Shown: positions 42,431 through 51,885, counted from the stretch's first letter. The stretch: 64,000 nt of DNA from Myxococcales bacterium (GCA_020633465.1 JACKDN010000021.1:94611-158610), one strand, 5' to 3'. The notes: generated by a model from the sequence alone, not told the origin. A program made the numbers and translations.

Positions 42431-43477
42431 TCACTCGCCGTCCAGCAGATCCGCGAAGTAGCCGCCGAGGCGGCGCGCGGCCCGGCGCAGCGTCCGCTCC
42501 TCGTCGTCGCTGAAGCCCTTGGCGCCCGCCCGATCGAGCAGCTCGATGACCCCGAAGGCGCGGCGGCGCTGGACGATGGGCGCGACCAGGATGCAGCGCG
42601 GCAGGTGGCCGACGGTGTCGGCGACGTTGCGGGCGAAGCGCGGATCGCGCGCGGGATCGTCGATGTTGAGCGACCGACGGGTGCGGATCGACGCCCCCGC
42701 CAGGCCGACCTCGAGGGGCACGCGCTGCGTCTTCAGGCGCTGGGCGGCGGGGCCGCGCGCGGCGGCGAAGTACAGACAGCGGTCCCGCGCGTCGACCAAC
42801 AGCACCGAGCCCGCGGCGCTGGGGATGTGGCGGATGGCGGCGTCGAGCACGAAGCTGCAGGCCTGGTAGACGTCGTCGCCCAGCAGCGCGAGGCGCTCGA
42901 GCTCGTCGAGCAGCGTGCTGCCCGGATGCGTGACCTCGGCGGGCAGCGGTGGGGGGCCCTTCGAGCGCACGGCGTGCGACTCGAAGTTCAGATCGGCGTC
43001 GAAGTCCACCGTGTCCAGGCCGTTCGGCCGGGCGGCCTCCGGCGCCCGCGGCGCCGCGGGCGTGGTGTCGCGCGGGCGCTCGGCGCCGCGCGCGCGGCTG
43101 CGCAGCGCCATCGGCTGCAGCCCGCTCGGCGGCGTGGCGTCGTCCACCTCGTCGACGTCGTCGAAGGGATCGTCCACCCCGCCGCCCTCGAGGGCCACCG
43201 GCGCGCGGCCGTCGCGGTCGATGGCGCGGGCGCCCGTCGCCGCGGCAACCATGGGATCGTCCAGGGGACAGACGCTGTAGACGGCCCCCGAGCCGGCGTC
43301 GGTGATCTCGACCGAGCCGTCGTCGCGCAGGTCGAAGCGCAGGTTGCGCGTGGGCGCCGGCAGGCCGGCCGCCTTCAGGCCCCGCCGCAGGCCGTCGAGC
43401 CAGTTGTCGCCGTGCACCCGCTCGACGCGGGCCGGCGCGGTGTCATCGGCAGGGATGTGGATTTCGTAGCGCTGCAC
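42431..43477 (-). CDS. GAF-domain protein
   Basis: 348 residues from a GTG at 43477. There is no Shine-Dalgarno; TATCAT lies 8 bases upstream. The N-terminal domain of about 80 residues (QRYEIHIPADDTAPARVERV, NLRFDLRDDGSVEITDAGSG) is unrecognised. An acidic/Pro-rich linker leads to a C-terminal GAF domain at about 180-345 (AAGSVLLVDARDRCLYFAAA, VGLAGASIRTRRSLNIDDPA, FGVIELLDRAG). No output domain, so it likely acts by binding partners. Convergent with rpoD and divergent from lpxK. Confidence 0.82.
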   Translation of the reverse strand: MQRYEIHIPADDTAPARVERVHGDNWLDGLRRGLKAAGLPAPTRNLRFDLRDDGSVEITDAGSGAVYSVCPLDDPMVAAATGARAIDRDGRAPVALEGGGVDDPFDDVDEVDDATPPSGLQPMALRSRARGAERPRDTTPAAPRAPEAARPNGLDTVDFDADLNFESHAVRSKGPPPLPAEVTHPGSTLLDELERLALLGDDVYQACSFVLDAAIRHIPSAAGSVLLVDARDRCLYFAAARGPAAQRLKTQRVPLEVGLAGASIRTRRSLNIDDPARDPRFARNVADTVGHLPRCILVAPIVQRRRAFGVIELLDRAGAKGFSDDEERTLRRAARRLGGYFADLLDGE

Positions 43478-43485
43478 GGTGGGGG

Positions 43486-43491
43486 ATGATA
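43486..43491 (-). promoter_or_regulatory. -10-like TATCAT next to start codon
   Basis: TATCAT on the minus strand, 8 bases before the GTG of the GAF gene. Fits a leaderless transcript; no clear -35. Confidence 0.38.
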
Positions 43492-43525
43492 GCCCGTGCG
43501 CGGCCCGAGCGCATCGGCGGAGTGG

Positions 43526-44484
43526 ATGACGAGGCACCTGGCCCAGCGATGGCTGCACCGCGATCGGCCCGGCGTGGCGGCGCGCGCCCTCGGGCGGGTG
43601 GTGGCCGCGGGTGGGCGCGCCCTGGCCGGGCGGCCCGCGGGCGCGCCGCCCGCGCCGACGGTGGTGGTCGGCGGCCTCGCGTTCAGCGGGGGCCAGGCGG
43701 ACGCCGGTGGTGGCCCACCTGGCGGCGCGCGCGCGGCGGCCGGCGCCTGCGTCGCGGTGGTCGGGCACGGCTACGGCGGTCGCGGGGGCGGCGGCGCGGC
43801 CGGTCGAGACGCCGGACGCCGGCGCGACGGCGACGAGGCCGCCTGGCTGCGCCAGGTGCTGCCGGCGACGGTGGCGGTGTGGGTGGGCCGCGATCGGGCC
43901 GCGGCCGTGCGGGCGGCCGCCGCGGCGGGGGCCACGCGCGTCTTCGTCGACGGGGCCTGTTCGACGCCCGCTGCCCGCGCACCACGACGGTCGCGGTGGT
44001 CGACGCGGCGGCCGGTCGCGGCGTGGCGCCCGGCGGCCCGCTGCGCCTGCCCCTCGACCTGCTGGATCGCGCCGATCGGGTGTGGCTGCACAAGGTCGAC
44101 CAGCCGGGCGCCCGGCCGCTGGCCGGCGCGCACGTGCAGAGCGTCGTCCGCCCGCGCGCGCTCGAGACGCCCGCCGGCGATCGCGTGCCCCTCGACTGGC
44201 TGGCGGGGCGCCGCGTCCGGGCGCTGTCGGCCATCGGCCGGCCGGCGTCGTTCGAGGCCACCCTGACGTCCCTGGGCGCCGAGCTGGCGCCCGGCCTGCG
44301 CCGCGCGGATCACCACCGCTTCACGCGCCGCGAGCTGAGCGCGCTGCCCACCGACCTGCCCTGGATCACCACCGCCAAGGACGCCGAGCGGCTGGGCGGG
44401 TTCCCCGCGTGGGTGCTGCACGTCGACGTCGGCGTCGTCGAGGGCCGGGGGGTGGTCGACGAGCTCGCGGGGAGGGCGCCGTGA
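43526..44484 (+). CDS. lpxK: Tetraacyldisaccharide 4'-kinase, frame-broken, degenerate P-loop
   Basis: Recognisable LpxK spread over three frames. Segments in order: PTVVVGGLAFSG (43650-43690), ARRTPVVAHLAARAR (43692-43735), CVAVVGHGYGGR (43749-43784), RPVETPDAGA (about 43800-43830), GDEAAWLRQVLPATVAVWVG with VFVDG to about 43953, then GLFDARCPRTTTVAVVDAAA to LELAG-type C-terminus (to 44484). The last break sits in a G4 run and equals one lost G. The P-loop, normally GTGKTP, reads GARRTP. LpxK phosphorylates the lipid A disaccharide. ATGA overlap with the LpxL-type gene. Either sequence errors or decay. Confidence 0.75.
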
Positions 44485-45444
44485 TCGGCGCGGTCGCCGC
44501 CGGGGCGCTGCGCGTGGTGGGCGCGATCGCCCGCCGCGTGCCGGCCCGCGCGGCGGTCGCCCTGGGCGACGCGCTCGGCTGGGCCTGGTACCGCCTGGTG
44601 CCGGTGCGGCGCGGCGTCGCGCGCGCGAACGTGGCGCGCGCGCTCGGGTCGGCCCTCGACGGGGCCACCCGCGAGGCGGTCGTCCGCGGCATGTACCGGC
44701 ACTTGGGCCGCTCGTTCGTCGAGCTGGTGCGCGGCGCCGGGCGCCCGCCGGCGGCGCTGGCGGCCGAGCTGGACGTACAGGGGCCGCGCGCACCTCGACG
44801 CGGCGCTGGCCGAGGGCCGCGGCGCGCTGGTGCTGACCGCGCACCTGGGCAACTGGGAGGTGCTGGTGCGGGCCGGCGCGGCGCTGGGGGTGCCCGTCTC
44901 GATCGTGACCCGTCGCTTCCGCGCGGCGTGGGCCGAGCGCGCCTGGCGCCGCCTGCGTCGGGGCGGGGCCGGGCTGATCGTCGCCGAGGGCGGGGCCCGC
45001 GCCGTGCTGGCGGCGCTCGCGGCGGGCGAGGTGGTGGGCTACGTGCTCGACCAGCACATGCCCCCGCGCCGCGCGGTGTGGGTGCCCTTCTTCGGCCGGC
45101 CTGCCGCCACCTCGCCCGATCTCGCCCGCCTCGCGCGGCTGACCGGCGCGCCGGTGGTCCCGCTCTTCACCTGGCGGGGGCCCGACGGGCGGCACGTCGT
45201 CGAGGTGCAGGCGCCGGTGGCGCTGCCGCGCACCGCCGACGCGGCGGCGGACATCCTCGAGGGCACGCGCCGCTGCGCCGCGGTCGTCGAGGCGGCCGTG
45301 CGCGCCCGGCCCGAGCAGTGGCTGTGGATCCACCGGCGCTGGAAGCCGCCGCCGCCCGCGGCGGCCGCGATCCTCGCCGCCGCCGACGTCGCCGACGTCC
45401 GCCGCGCCCCGCCGATCAGCGGGGCGGGGGCAGCTGCTCGATGA
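44481..45444 (+). CDS. LpxL/HtrB-type lipid A acyltransferase, one apparent frameshift
   Basis: GTG start overlapping lpxK. The N-terminal part (to about 44785) reads RVPARAAVALGDALGWAWYR and ARANVARALGSALD; the next frame continues AHLDAALAEGRGALVLTAHL-GNWE, containing the HxxxxE catalytic motif, then YVLDQHMPPRRAVWVPFFGR, ATSPDLARLARLTGAPVVPL and PEQWLWIHRRWK, all typical of LpxL/LpxM. The break near 44785-44795 equals one missing base. Adds a secondary acyl chain to lipid A at the inner membrane. Its 3' end overlaps the convergent lipoprotein gene by 29 bases. Confidence 0.82.
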
Positions 45445-46715
45445 GCTGGCGCGCGTCGGCGTGATCGGGCGCGCGGTCGAGGATCGCCCGCCACTGCGCC
45501 CGCGCGCCGGCGTAGTCACCCAGCCGCGCGAGGGCCACGCCCAGGTTCAGGCGGGCGCGCAGGTGATCGGGGTGGTCCTTGACGAAGGCGGCCAGCAGCG
45601 CGCGCGCGGCGCCGTCGTCCCCGGCGCGCCCCACCTCGCGGGCCAGCCGCAGCACGGCGTCCTCGTCGTCGGGGTGGTGCGCCAGGTGAGCGCGCCAATA
45701 GCGCACGGCCAGCGCGCCGTCGCCCGTCGCCTCGGCCGCCTCGGCGGCGCAGCGCGCGGCCTCGGACGCCAGGCGCTCGGCCGCGATGGGCTCGCACAGG
45801 GCCAGGGCGCGGGCGGCGTCGCCCTCGGCCAACGCGGCCTGGCCCGCCGCCACGGCGTCCGCGCGGTCCGGCGTGGTCGGGGGGCGCGTCCGCGGGCGGC
45901 GTCTCGGCGCCGGCGACCTCGGCCCACAGCGCCCGCCGCCGGGCGACGCGCTCGCCGCAGGTGCGCAGGGGGGCCGGCGCGGCGGTGAGGGTGGCCGCCG
46001 CGCGGCGCGCGACGTCCTTCGGCAGCCGCTCGGCCCCGCGGCGCAGATCGAGCGCCGCGTGCAGTCGCACCAGCGCGAGGTTGGTGGGGTGCCAACGCCA
46101 GGCGGTGGGCTCGCCGCGGCGGAAGTCGAGGCGATCGCTCATCACGCCGGTGCCGCAGGTCGGCAGCGCCCCGAAGATGCGCCCCACGCCGTGCATCAGC
46201 GCCAGCACCTCGGCGTCGTGCAGCGGGCGCCGCGCCGCGGGCGGGAAGTAGGGGGTCAGGCTGCGCAGCAGGACGGCGCGGCCGAGGTAGCGTGCCCGGG
46301 CCAGATCGTCCATGCGCGCGCGCCGCGGGGGCGGCGCCGCCGAGACGCCGATCACCAGGTCGACGTCCTCGGGGACGGGCAGGGCCTCGAGCGTATCGAG
46401 CAGGGTGGGCGCGTCGCTCGCCCCGCCGGGTGACCAGGACTCCACGCGCGCGAGATCGAGGTACAGGCCGAAGCGCGCGGCGAGCTGGTCGGAGGCGCTG
46501 TCGACCACCTCGCCGATGCGATCGCGGTAGCCGGGGATGGCGCGGTAGCGATCGTCGACGCGCGCCAGGACGCGCAGGCGCTGCACCCGCGGCGCCGGCC
46601 GCGCGTCGCCCAGGTCGAGCGGCGAGGGGGGCGGGGCCGGGCGGGGGGCGCCGCAGCCGCCGGTCAGCAGGCCGACGAGGCCGACCGCGATGGAAAAAAG
46701 GGCCCCGCTCTGCAC
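45416..46715 (-). CDS. Lipoprotein with dead-metzincin-like domain and TPRs, one apparent frameshift
   Basis: GTG start; lipobox LLTGGC near residue 21. Domain at about 45-200 resembles an archaemetzincin-type metalloprotease (LRVLARVDDRYRAIPGYRDR, VDLVIGVSA), but the zinc motif HExxHxxG is replaced by HGVGRIFGA (ALMHGVGRIFGALPTCGTG), with a methionine-containing turn GVMSDR after it. The frame breaks in a C6 run (plus-strand 45879-45884); the next frame gives two or three TPRs (AAGQAALAEGDAARALALCE, RARLNLGVALARLGDYAGAR). About 430 residues in all. Peptidase activity is unlikely. TACCAT lies 6 bases before the GTG. Confidence 0.7.
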
Positions 46716-46721
46716 CGCGGC

Positions 46722-46727
46722 ATGGTA
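46722..46727 (-). promoter_or_regulatory. -10-like TACCAT next to start codon
   Basis: TACCAT on the minus strand, GCCGCG, then GTG at 46715. A TTGCCC 18 bases upstream of it is a possible -35. Fits a leaderless transcript. Confidence 0.42.
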
Positions 46728-46772
46728 CGAAAACGGGTCGACGCAGGGCAACGGCCGTCGCAGGGGACGAGG

Positions 46773-47807
46773 ATGGGGAACGGGGCTTCTGGCCTGGGTG
46801 CGGAGCCCTCGGGTGCGCGCCGCGCCACCGGCACCCTGCTGGTGGTGGATCCCGATCCGCGCACGCACCGCGCCTGCGACGACCTCTTCGGGCGCACCTT
46901 CACCGTCGAGCACGCCGCCTCGGGGCGCGAAGCCCTGGCGCTGCTCGAGGCCGGCCCGCCCGACGTGCTGGTGACCGAGATCGCGCTGGGCGACATGGAC
47001 GGGCTGGCGCTGGTGCGGCAGGCGCGCGCCGCCGGCCACCGCGTCGCCGTGGTGGTGATGACCGGCACGCCCTCGGCGCGCACCGCCGCCCGCGCCCTGC
47101 GCCTGGGCGTCGACGACTACATCCTCAAGCAAGCCGACTCGGCCGACCACCTGCGCAACTCGGTGCGGCACGCGCTGAAGCGTCACGTGCATCAGGGCGA
47201 GGTGCAGCGCCTGCTGATCGAGCTGACCGAGCTGAACGAGGCGTTCCTGCAGAACATGGCGGCGCTCGATCAGGCCAACCAGCAGCTGCGCGAGGCCCTC
47301 GAGCCGCCGGCCGAGCGCGACGGCGCGTGGCGCATGCTGGTGGTGGACGACGAGGTGGCGACGGTCGCGCTGCTCGAGACGCTGCTGCGCTCGCAGGGGT
47401 TCGACGTGGACGGCGCGAACAGCGGCGCCGAGGCCCGCGCGATGTTCGGCGCCCGCCGCTACGACCTGGTGCTGACCGACAAGAACCTGGGCGACGCGAA
47501 CGGCGTGGATCTCATCAAGGAGATCCACGCGCTGCACCCCGACACCCAGGTCGTGCTGATGACCGGCTTCGCGACGGTCGACTCGGCCGTCGATGCCATG
47601 CACTTCGGGGCGGTGGGCTATCTGCGCAAGCCCTTCGAGGATCTCAGCGTCGTCGTCAACCGGGTGGACGAGGTGGTGCAGCAGCAGAAGGCCGAGCGCG
47701 CGCGCAGCCGCTACGTGCACGCCTTCCGCGAGCGCAACGCCGACTTCCTGGCGCGCTACCGCCTGCTGAAGACCAAGCTGATGACGCTGCAACGGCAGGC
47801 CCCGTGA
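46773..47807 (+). CDS. Double-receiver response regulator
   Basis: 344 residues from the ATG after GGGGACGAGG. Receiver 1 (about 28-145) has the acidic pocket (VVDPD), the switch Thr (VVMTGTPS) and Lys (YILKQ), but Glu69 (VLVTEIALG) where the phospho-acceptor Asp belongs. Receiver 2 (about 185-305) is complete: VVDDE, Asp236 in VLTDKNLG, VLMTGF, LRKPF. A coiled-coil linker joins them (HQGEVQRLLIELTELNEAFL), and a short basic C-terminal helix follows. No DNA-binding or enzymatic output. Coupled by 4-base overlap to the ATPase-TPR gene, its probable partner. Confidence 0.9.
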   Translation: MGNGASGLGAEPSGARRATGTLLVVDPDPRTHRACDDLFGRTFTVEHAASGREALALLEAGPPDVLVTEIALGDMDGLALVRQARAAGHRVAVVVMTGTPSARTAARALRLGVDDYILKQADSADHLRNSVRHALKRHVHQGEVQRLLIELTELNEAFLQNMAALDQANQQLREALEPPAERDGAWRMLVVDDEVATVALLETLLRSQGFDVDGANSGAEARAMFGARRYDLVLTDKNLGDANGVDLIKEIHALHPDTQVVLMTGFATVDSAVDAMHFGAVGYLRKPFEDLSVVVNRVDEVVQQQKAERARSRYVHAFRERNADFLARYRLLKTKLMTLQRQAP

Positions 47808-50641
47808 TCTGTCCCCACTGCGCCTGTGATCTGCCGACGCTGCCGCCTCGCTGCCCCGGGTGTGGCCGGTCGCTGGGGGGCGAGCGGCCGACGCGCTCGC
47901 CGCTGGTGGGGCGCGCGCGGGCGCTGGCCCGCCTGGACGAGGCGCTCGACGAGGCGCGCAAGACGCGCTCGCCCCGCTTCCTGGCCGTGCGCGGCGCGCC
48001 GCGCAGCGGTCGCAGTCGTCTGCTGGCCGAGTTCCTGCGCCGCCACGACAACGCGTTCAGCGACGTGCGGGCGGTGCGCGGCTTCCCGGTCCCCGGCGGG
48101 CGGGTGGCCGATCCCTTCCAGCCCTTGGGGCGCGTGCTGCACAACGCGCTGGGCCTGGACGATCAGGAGGCGCCCGAGGCCGCCCGGGCGCGCGTGGAGA
48201 AGGCGCTGGCGGCGCTCGACCCGCCCTCGCTGCCCGACGCCGTGCGCGGCGTGGCGTTCTTCCTCGGGCGCCACCTGGCCGAGGGCGACGCGGCGCTGGC
48301 CCTCGAGGCCGGCCCCGACGAGCTGCGGCGGCGCGCCTTCGCGGTCTTCGGCTGGTTGCTGCGCAAGCTGGCCGAGCGTCGCCCCCTGATCGTGGCGCTC
48401 GAGGGCGGCGACGAGGCGGGGCCCGAGGCCTGGGAGCTGCTGGGCTCGCTGCGGCCGGCGCTCGAGGGACGCACGGTGCTGCTGCTGGTCGAGATCGCCC
48501 CCGACCCAGCGACGGAGCGGGACGTCTTCGACGGCGCCGTCGAGGTGGAGCCGTTGGATCGTTCGGCCGTGGCCGAGCTGATGAAGAAGCTCGCGGATCG
48601 CGCGGCGCTGCCGCCGGCCAACCTGCTGGACGCGGTGGTCACGGCGACCGACGGCCGGCCCGAGGCGGTCGTGCACGTCGTGGACACGCTGTACCGCGAG
48701 GGCATCCTGACGCCGGACGGGCTGGGGTGGGGGGTCGACGCCGACGCCGAGGTCGCCTTCGACTTCCCGCTGACCCCGCGGCAAGCGGCGCGGCAGCGGC
48801 TGGGCGCGCTGGACGACGAGGCGCGCGCGGCGCTGCGCCTGGGCGCGGTCGTCGGGCCCGTCTTCTGGCGCGGGGCGCTGGTGCCCCTGCTGCGGGCCGG
48901 CCAGGGGGTGCACGACGCGCTGACCAACTGGATCGAGGTGCCCGATCCGGCGCGGCTGAGCGCCGCCCTCGAGCGCTGCGCCGAGGCCGGCGTCGTGCAG
49001 CCGCGGCCCGAGAGCGCGCTGCCCGACGACGTCGAGTACGCCTTCACCCGCGCCCGCGAGCGCGAGCTGCTGCTCGACGAGGTCGAGGACGAGGCGCGCC
49101 CGCGCCTGCACGCCCTGGTCGCGCAGTGGCTCGAGGCGCACCGGGCGTCCGGCGATCTGCTGCTGCGGCCCATCGCCGAGCACTACCGGCACGCGGGCAG
49201 CGCCAAGCGCGCCGCCTTCTTCTTCCTGCGCGCCGGCGACGAGGCGCGCTCGCGCTTCGCCAACGACACCGCCATCGAGTGCTACGAGCAGGCCCTGACG
49301 CTGCTCGACGCGCGCGACGGCTTGGCGCTGATGGACGTACACCACGCCCTGGGCGCGCTGCACGCGCTGGCCGGCCGGCACGACCGGGCCGAGGCCGCCT
49401 TCGAGCGCATGCTGGCGACCGCCTGGCAGCTCGATCACCGCGCGAAGGCCGGCGCCGCGCTCAACCGGCTGGGGCGCCTGCTGCGGGATCGCTGCCAGCT
49501 GGCGCGCGCCGACGACGTGCTCGAGCGCGGGCGCGCGCTGTTCGCCGAGGCGCGCGACGTGCCCGGGGTGGCGGCGTCGATCGACGATCTGGGGCAGGTG
49601 GCGCTGCTGCGCGGCGATCGCGCCCGGGCCGAGGCGCTGTTCAAGGACGCGCTGACGCATCGGCAGCGGGCCGGCGATCCCCGGGCGGTGGCGCTGTCGC
49701 TGACCAACCTGGCGCGGCTGTGGCGCGACGCCGGCGCGCGGCGGCGGGCCGAGGCCGCGCTCGAGGAGGCCCTCACCCTGCGGCAGCGCCTCGGCGACGT
49801 GGCCGGCGAGCTGGACACGCGCCTCGAGCGGGTCGAGCTGCTGCTGCGCGATCGGCGCGCGGCGGACGCCCTGCAGGAGGCCGAGACGGCGCTCGAGATG
49901 GCCCGGGCGACGGGGAACCGCGGACGGCGGGCGCGCGGCCTGGCGCTGGCGGCGCTGGCGGCCGCGGCGCTGGACGATCACGCGGCGGCCGGTCAGCGCG
50001 CGCGGGAGGCGGTGGCCCTCGCCGAGCAGCTGGGCGACGTGCACTCGCGGGTGCGGGCGCTGCGGGCGCAGGCCCTGGCCGAGCTGGGCGGGGGCGAGGC
50101 CGAGGTGGCGCTGGCCCACCTGACGCACGCCGAGCGGCTGGCGCGGACGCACGGCGACCGGGTCGAGCTGGTCGAGTGCCTGCTGATCGAGGCCCGCCTG
50201 CGGGGCGAGCAGGTGGGCGTGGATCTGGGCGAGGCGGCGCGCGTCGCGCGGGCGCAGGCCGACGCCACCGAGGCCGACGACGACGCGGACGGCGACATCG
50301 CGGCGCTGATCGACGACGCGCTGAAGTCGGCCGAAGACACCGTGCCGCCCGAGGTGCTGGCGCTGCCCGACGAGGCGCGGGCGGCGCTGGGCGCGGCGGC
50401 GCAGGCGGCCATCGAGGCGGTCGACACGCTCGACGCGCTGGGCGACGCGGCGCGCGCGGCCGAGGTGCGACGGACGCTGGCGCTGCTGGCCGAGGCGCAA
50501 GGCGACGTCGGGCGGGGTCGCCGGCTGCGGCGCGAGGCCGAGGCGCTCGAGGCCGGCGACGAGGCGCCGCTGAACGAGCGGCAGGGGACGGGCAGCCTGC
50601 CCCGCGTGGGCGCGGCGCTGCGGGAACGGGAGGGACCGTGA
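47804..50641 (+). CDS. Zinc-ribbon, degenerate AAA/STAND-type ATPase and TPR protein
   Basis: 945 residues, GTG start. N-terminal zinc ribbon (CPHCACD...CPGCG, residues 3-21). ATPase-like domain about 30-300 in the style of AAA_16/STAND proteins, but the Walker A reads GAPRSGRSR (Arg in place of the invariant Lys) and the Walker B region reads LIVALEGGDEAG, so nucleotide hydrolysis is doubtful. A winged-helix-like segment and a long TPR array (about 470-880; ECYEQALTLLDARDGLALMD, ALFKDALTHRQRAGDPRAVA) follow. Resembles myxobacterial regulators that couple TPR sensing to signalling. Coupled to the regulator upstream and cca downstream. Confidence 0.85.
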   Translation: MICPHCACDLPTLPPRCPGCGRSLGGERPTRSPLVGRARALARLDEALDEARKTRSPRFLAVRGAPRSGRSRLLAEFLRRHDNAFSDVRAVRGFPVPGGRVADPFQPLGRVLHNALGLDDQEAPEAARARVEKALAALDPPSLPDAVRGVAFFLGRHLAEGDAALALEAGPDELRRRAFAVFGWLLRKLAERRPLIVALEGGDEAGPEAWELLGSLRPALEGRTVLLLVEIAPDPATERDVFDGAVEVEPLDRSAVAELMKKLADRAALPPANLLDAVVTATDGRPEAVVHVVDTLYREGILTPDGLGWGVDADAEVAFDFPLTPRQAARQRLGALDDEARAALRLGAVVGPVFWRGALVPLLRAGQGVHDALTNWIEVPDPARLSAALERCAEAGVVQPRPESALPDDVEYAFTRARERELLLDEVEDEARPRLHALVAQWLEAHRASGDLLLRPIAEHYRHAGSAKRAAFFFLRAGDEARSRFANDTAIECYEQALTLLDARDGLALMDVHHALGALHALAGRHDRAEAAFERMLATAWQLDHRAKAGAALNRLGRLLRDRCQLARADDVLERGRALFAEARDVPGVAASIDDLGQVALLRGDRARAEALFKDALTHRQRAGDPRAVALSLTNLARLWRDAGARRRAEAALEEALTLRQRLGDVAGELDTRLERVELLLRDRRAADALQEAETALEMARATGNRGRRARGLALAALAAAALDDHAAAGQRAREAVALAEQLGDVHSRVRALRAQALAELGGGEAEVALAHLTHAERLARTHGDRVELVECLLIEARLRGEQVGVDLGEAARVARAQADATEADDDADGDIAALIDDALKSAEDTVPPEVLALPDEARAALGAAAQAAIEAVDTLDALGDAARAAEVRRTLALLAEAQGDVGRGRRLRREAEALEAGDEAPLNERQGTGSLPRVGAALREREGP

Positions 50642-51885
50642 CCCGCGGCGGCATCACGCCGCCGCCGGGCGCGCGCGCCGTGCTGGACGCGCTGCAGGCC
50701 GCGGGCCACGAGGCGGTGTTCGTCGGCGGCTGCGTCCGGGATCGCCTGCTCGGGCGGCAGGCCGCCGACTGGGACGTCGCCACCGACGCCCTGCCCGAGG
50801 CGGTGATGGCGCTGTTCGACAAGGCCATCCCCACCGGCCTGCAGCACGGCACCGTCACGGTGGTGTCGCAGGGCGAGCCGGTCGAGGTCACGACCTACCG
50901 CGTCGAGCGAGGGTACGCGGACGGGCGCCGGCCCGACGAGGTGATCTACACGCGGGCGCTGGCCGACGACCTGGGGCGGCGCGACTTCACGATGAACGCG
51001 ATGGCGTGGGATCCGGCGACGGACCGGCTGGTGGATCCCTACGGGGGGCAGGCCGATCTGGCCGCCCGCCGGGTGTGCGCCGTCGGCGATCCGGTCGAGC
51101 GCTTCACCGAGGATGGCCTGCGCCCGCTGCGGGCGGTGCGCTTCGCGGCGGTGCTGGGCTTCGCGCTCGATCCCGCGACCGAGGCCGCCATCGGGGCGAC
51201 GCGGGCCACCTTCCGGCGGGTCAGCGCCGAGCGCGTGCGGGTCGAGTTCGTCAAGACGCTGCTGTCGGATCGCCCAGGGTGGGGGCTCGCGGCCCTGCAC
51301 TCGACGGGGCTCTTGGCCGACTTCCTGCCCGAGGTGGCCGCCCTGGGGCGGGCCCGCGTGGCGGGCATCGAGGCGGCCCTGGGGCGGGCGCCGGCGCGGC
51401 TGGCCGTGCGGCTGGCCGTCACGCTGTGGGACGTCGCCGACGCCGACGCGCCCCTGCGCCGGCTGACCTTCTCGAACGCCGAGCGCCGCGCGGTGGTGCA
51501 CCTGCACGGCTTCCGCCACGCCGATCCGTCGGCCCGGCGCGACGACGTCGCGGTGTGGCGCCTGGTGGCGGCGGTGGGCGCCGAGGCCCTGGACGACCTG
51601 CTCGCAGTGGGGGCGGCGGTGGGGGACGCCGCGGCCTGGCGGGCGTTGGGCGCGCGGATCGACGCGCTGGGCGCGCGGGAGGGGCCGCTGACGACGCGGG
51701 CGCTGCCGGTGGACGGGCGGGACGTGATGCAGACGTTGGGGCTGCCCCCGTCGCGGCGCCTGGGCCGGCTGCTCGACGCGCTGCTCGAGCGCGTCTGGGC
51801 CGACCCCGCGCTGGCCGACCGCGACGCGCTGCTGGCGCTGCTGCCCGCGGTGAACGCTACGCTGGACGCCGAGGAGGCTCCATGA
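50638..51885 (+). CDS. cca: CCA tRNA nucleotidyltransferase (poly(A) polymerase family)
   Basis: 415 residues, GTG start, 4-base overlaps both sides. Class II nucleotidyltransferase signature: VFVGGCVRDRLLG (about 27-39), catalytic ADWDVATDA with Asp44 and Asp46, RRDFTMNAMAWDP, then DGLRPLRAVRFAAVLGF. The C-terminal helical tRNA-binding part has no clear HD domain, since an HExxD-type HD motif was not seen. It adds CCA to tRNA 3' ends; both tRNAs in this window lack encoded CCA. Close paralogues include poly(A) polymerase PcnB; length and motif favour Cca. Its place between signalling genes is unusual. Confidence 0.88.
   Translation: MTRGGITPPPGARAVLDALQAAGHEAVFVGGCVRDRLLGRQAADWDVATDALPEAVMALFDKAIPTGLQHGTVTVVSQGEPVEVTTYRVERGYADGRRPDEVIYTRALADDLGRRDFTMNAMAWDPATDRLVDPYGGQADLAARRVCAVGDPVERFTEDGLRPLRAVRFAAVLGFALDPATEAAIGATRATFRRVSAERVRVEFVKTLLSDRPGWGLAALHSTGLLADFLPEVAALGRARVAGIEAALGRAPARLAVRLAVTLWDVADADAPLRRLTFSNAERRAVVHLHGFRHADPSARRDDVAVWRLVAAVGAEALDDLLAVGAAVGDAAAWRALGARIDALGAREGPLTTRALPVDGRDVMQTLGLPPSRRLGRLLDALLERVWADPALADRDALLALLPAVNATLDAEEAP

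Noticed and set aside
46292..47803. Plus-strand open frame running upstream from the ATPase-TPR gene
   Set aside because: Overlaps the lipoprotein gene and the double-receiver regulator in another frame; Arg-rich without domains. The coupled GTG at 47804 is the better start.
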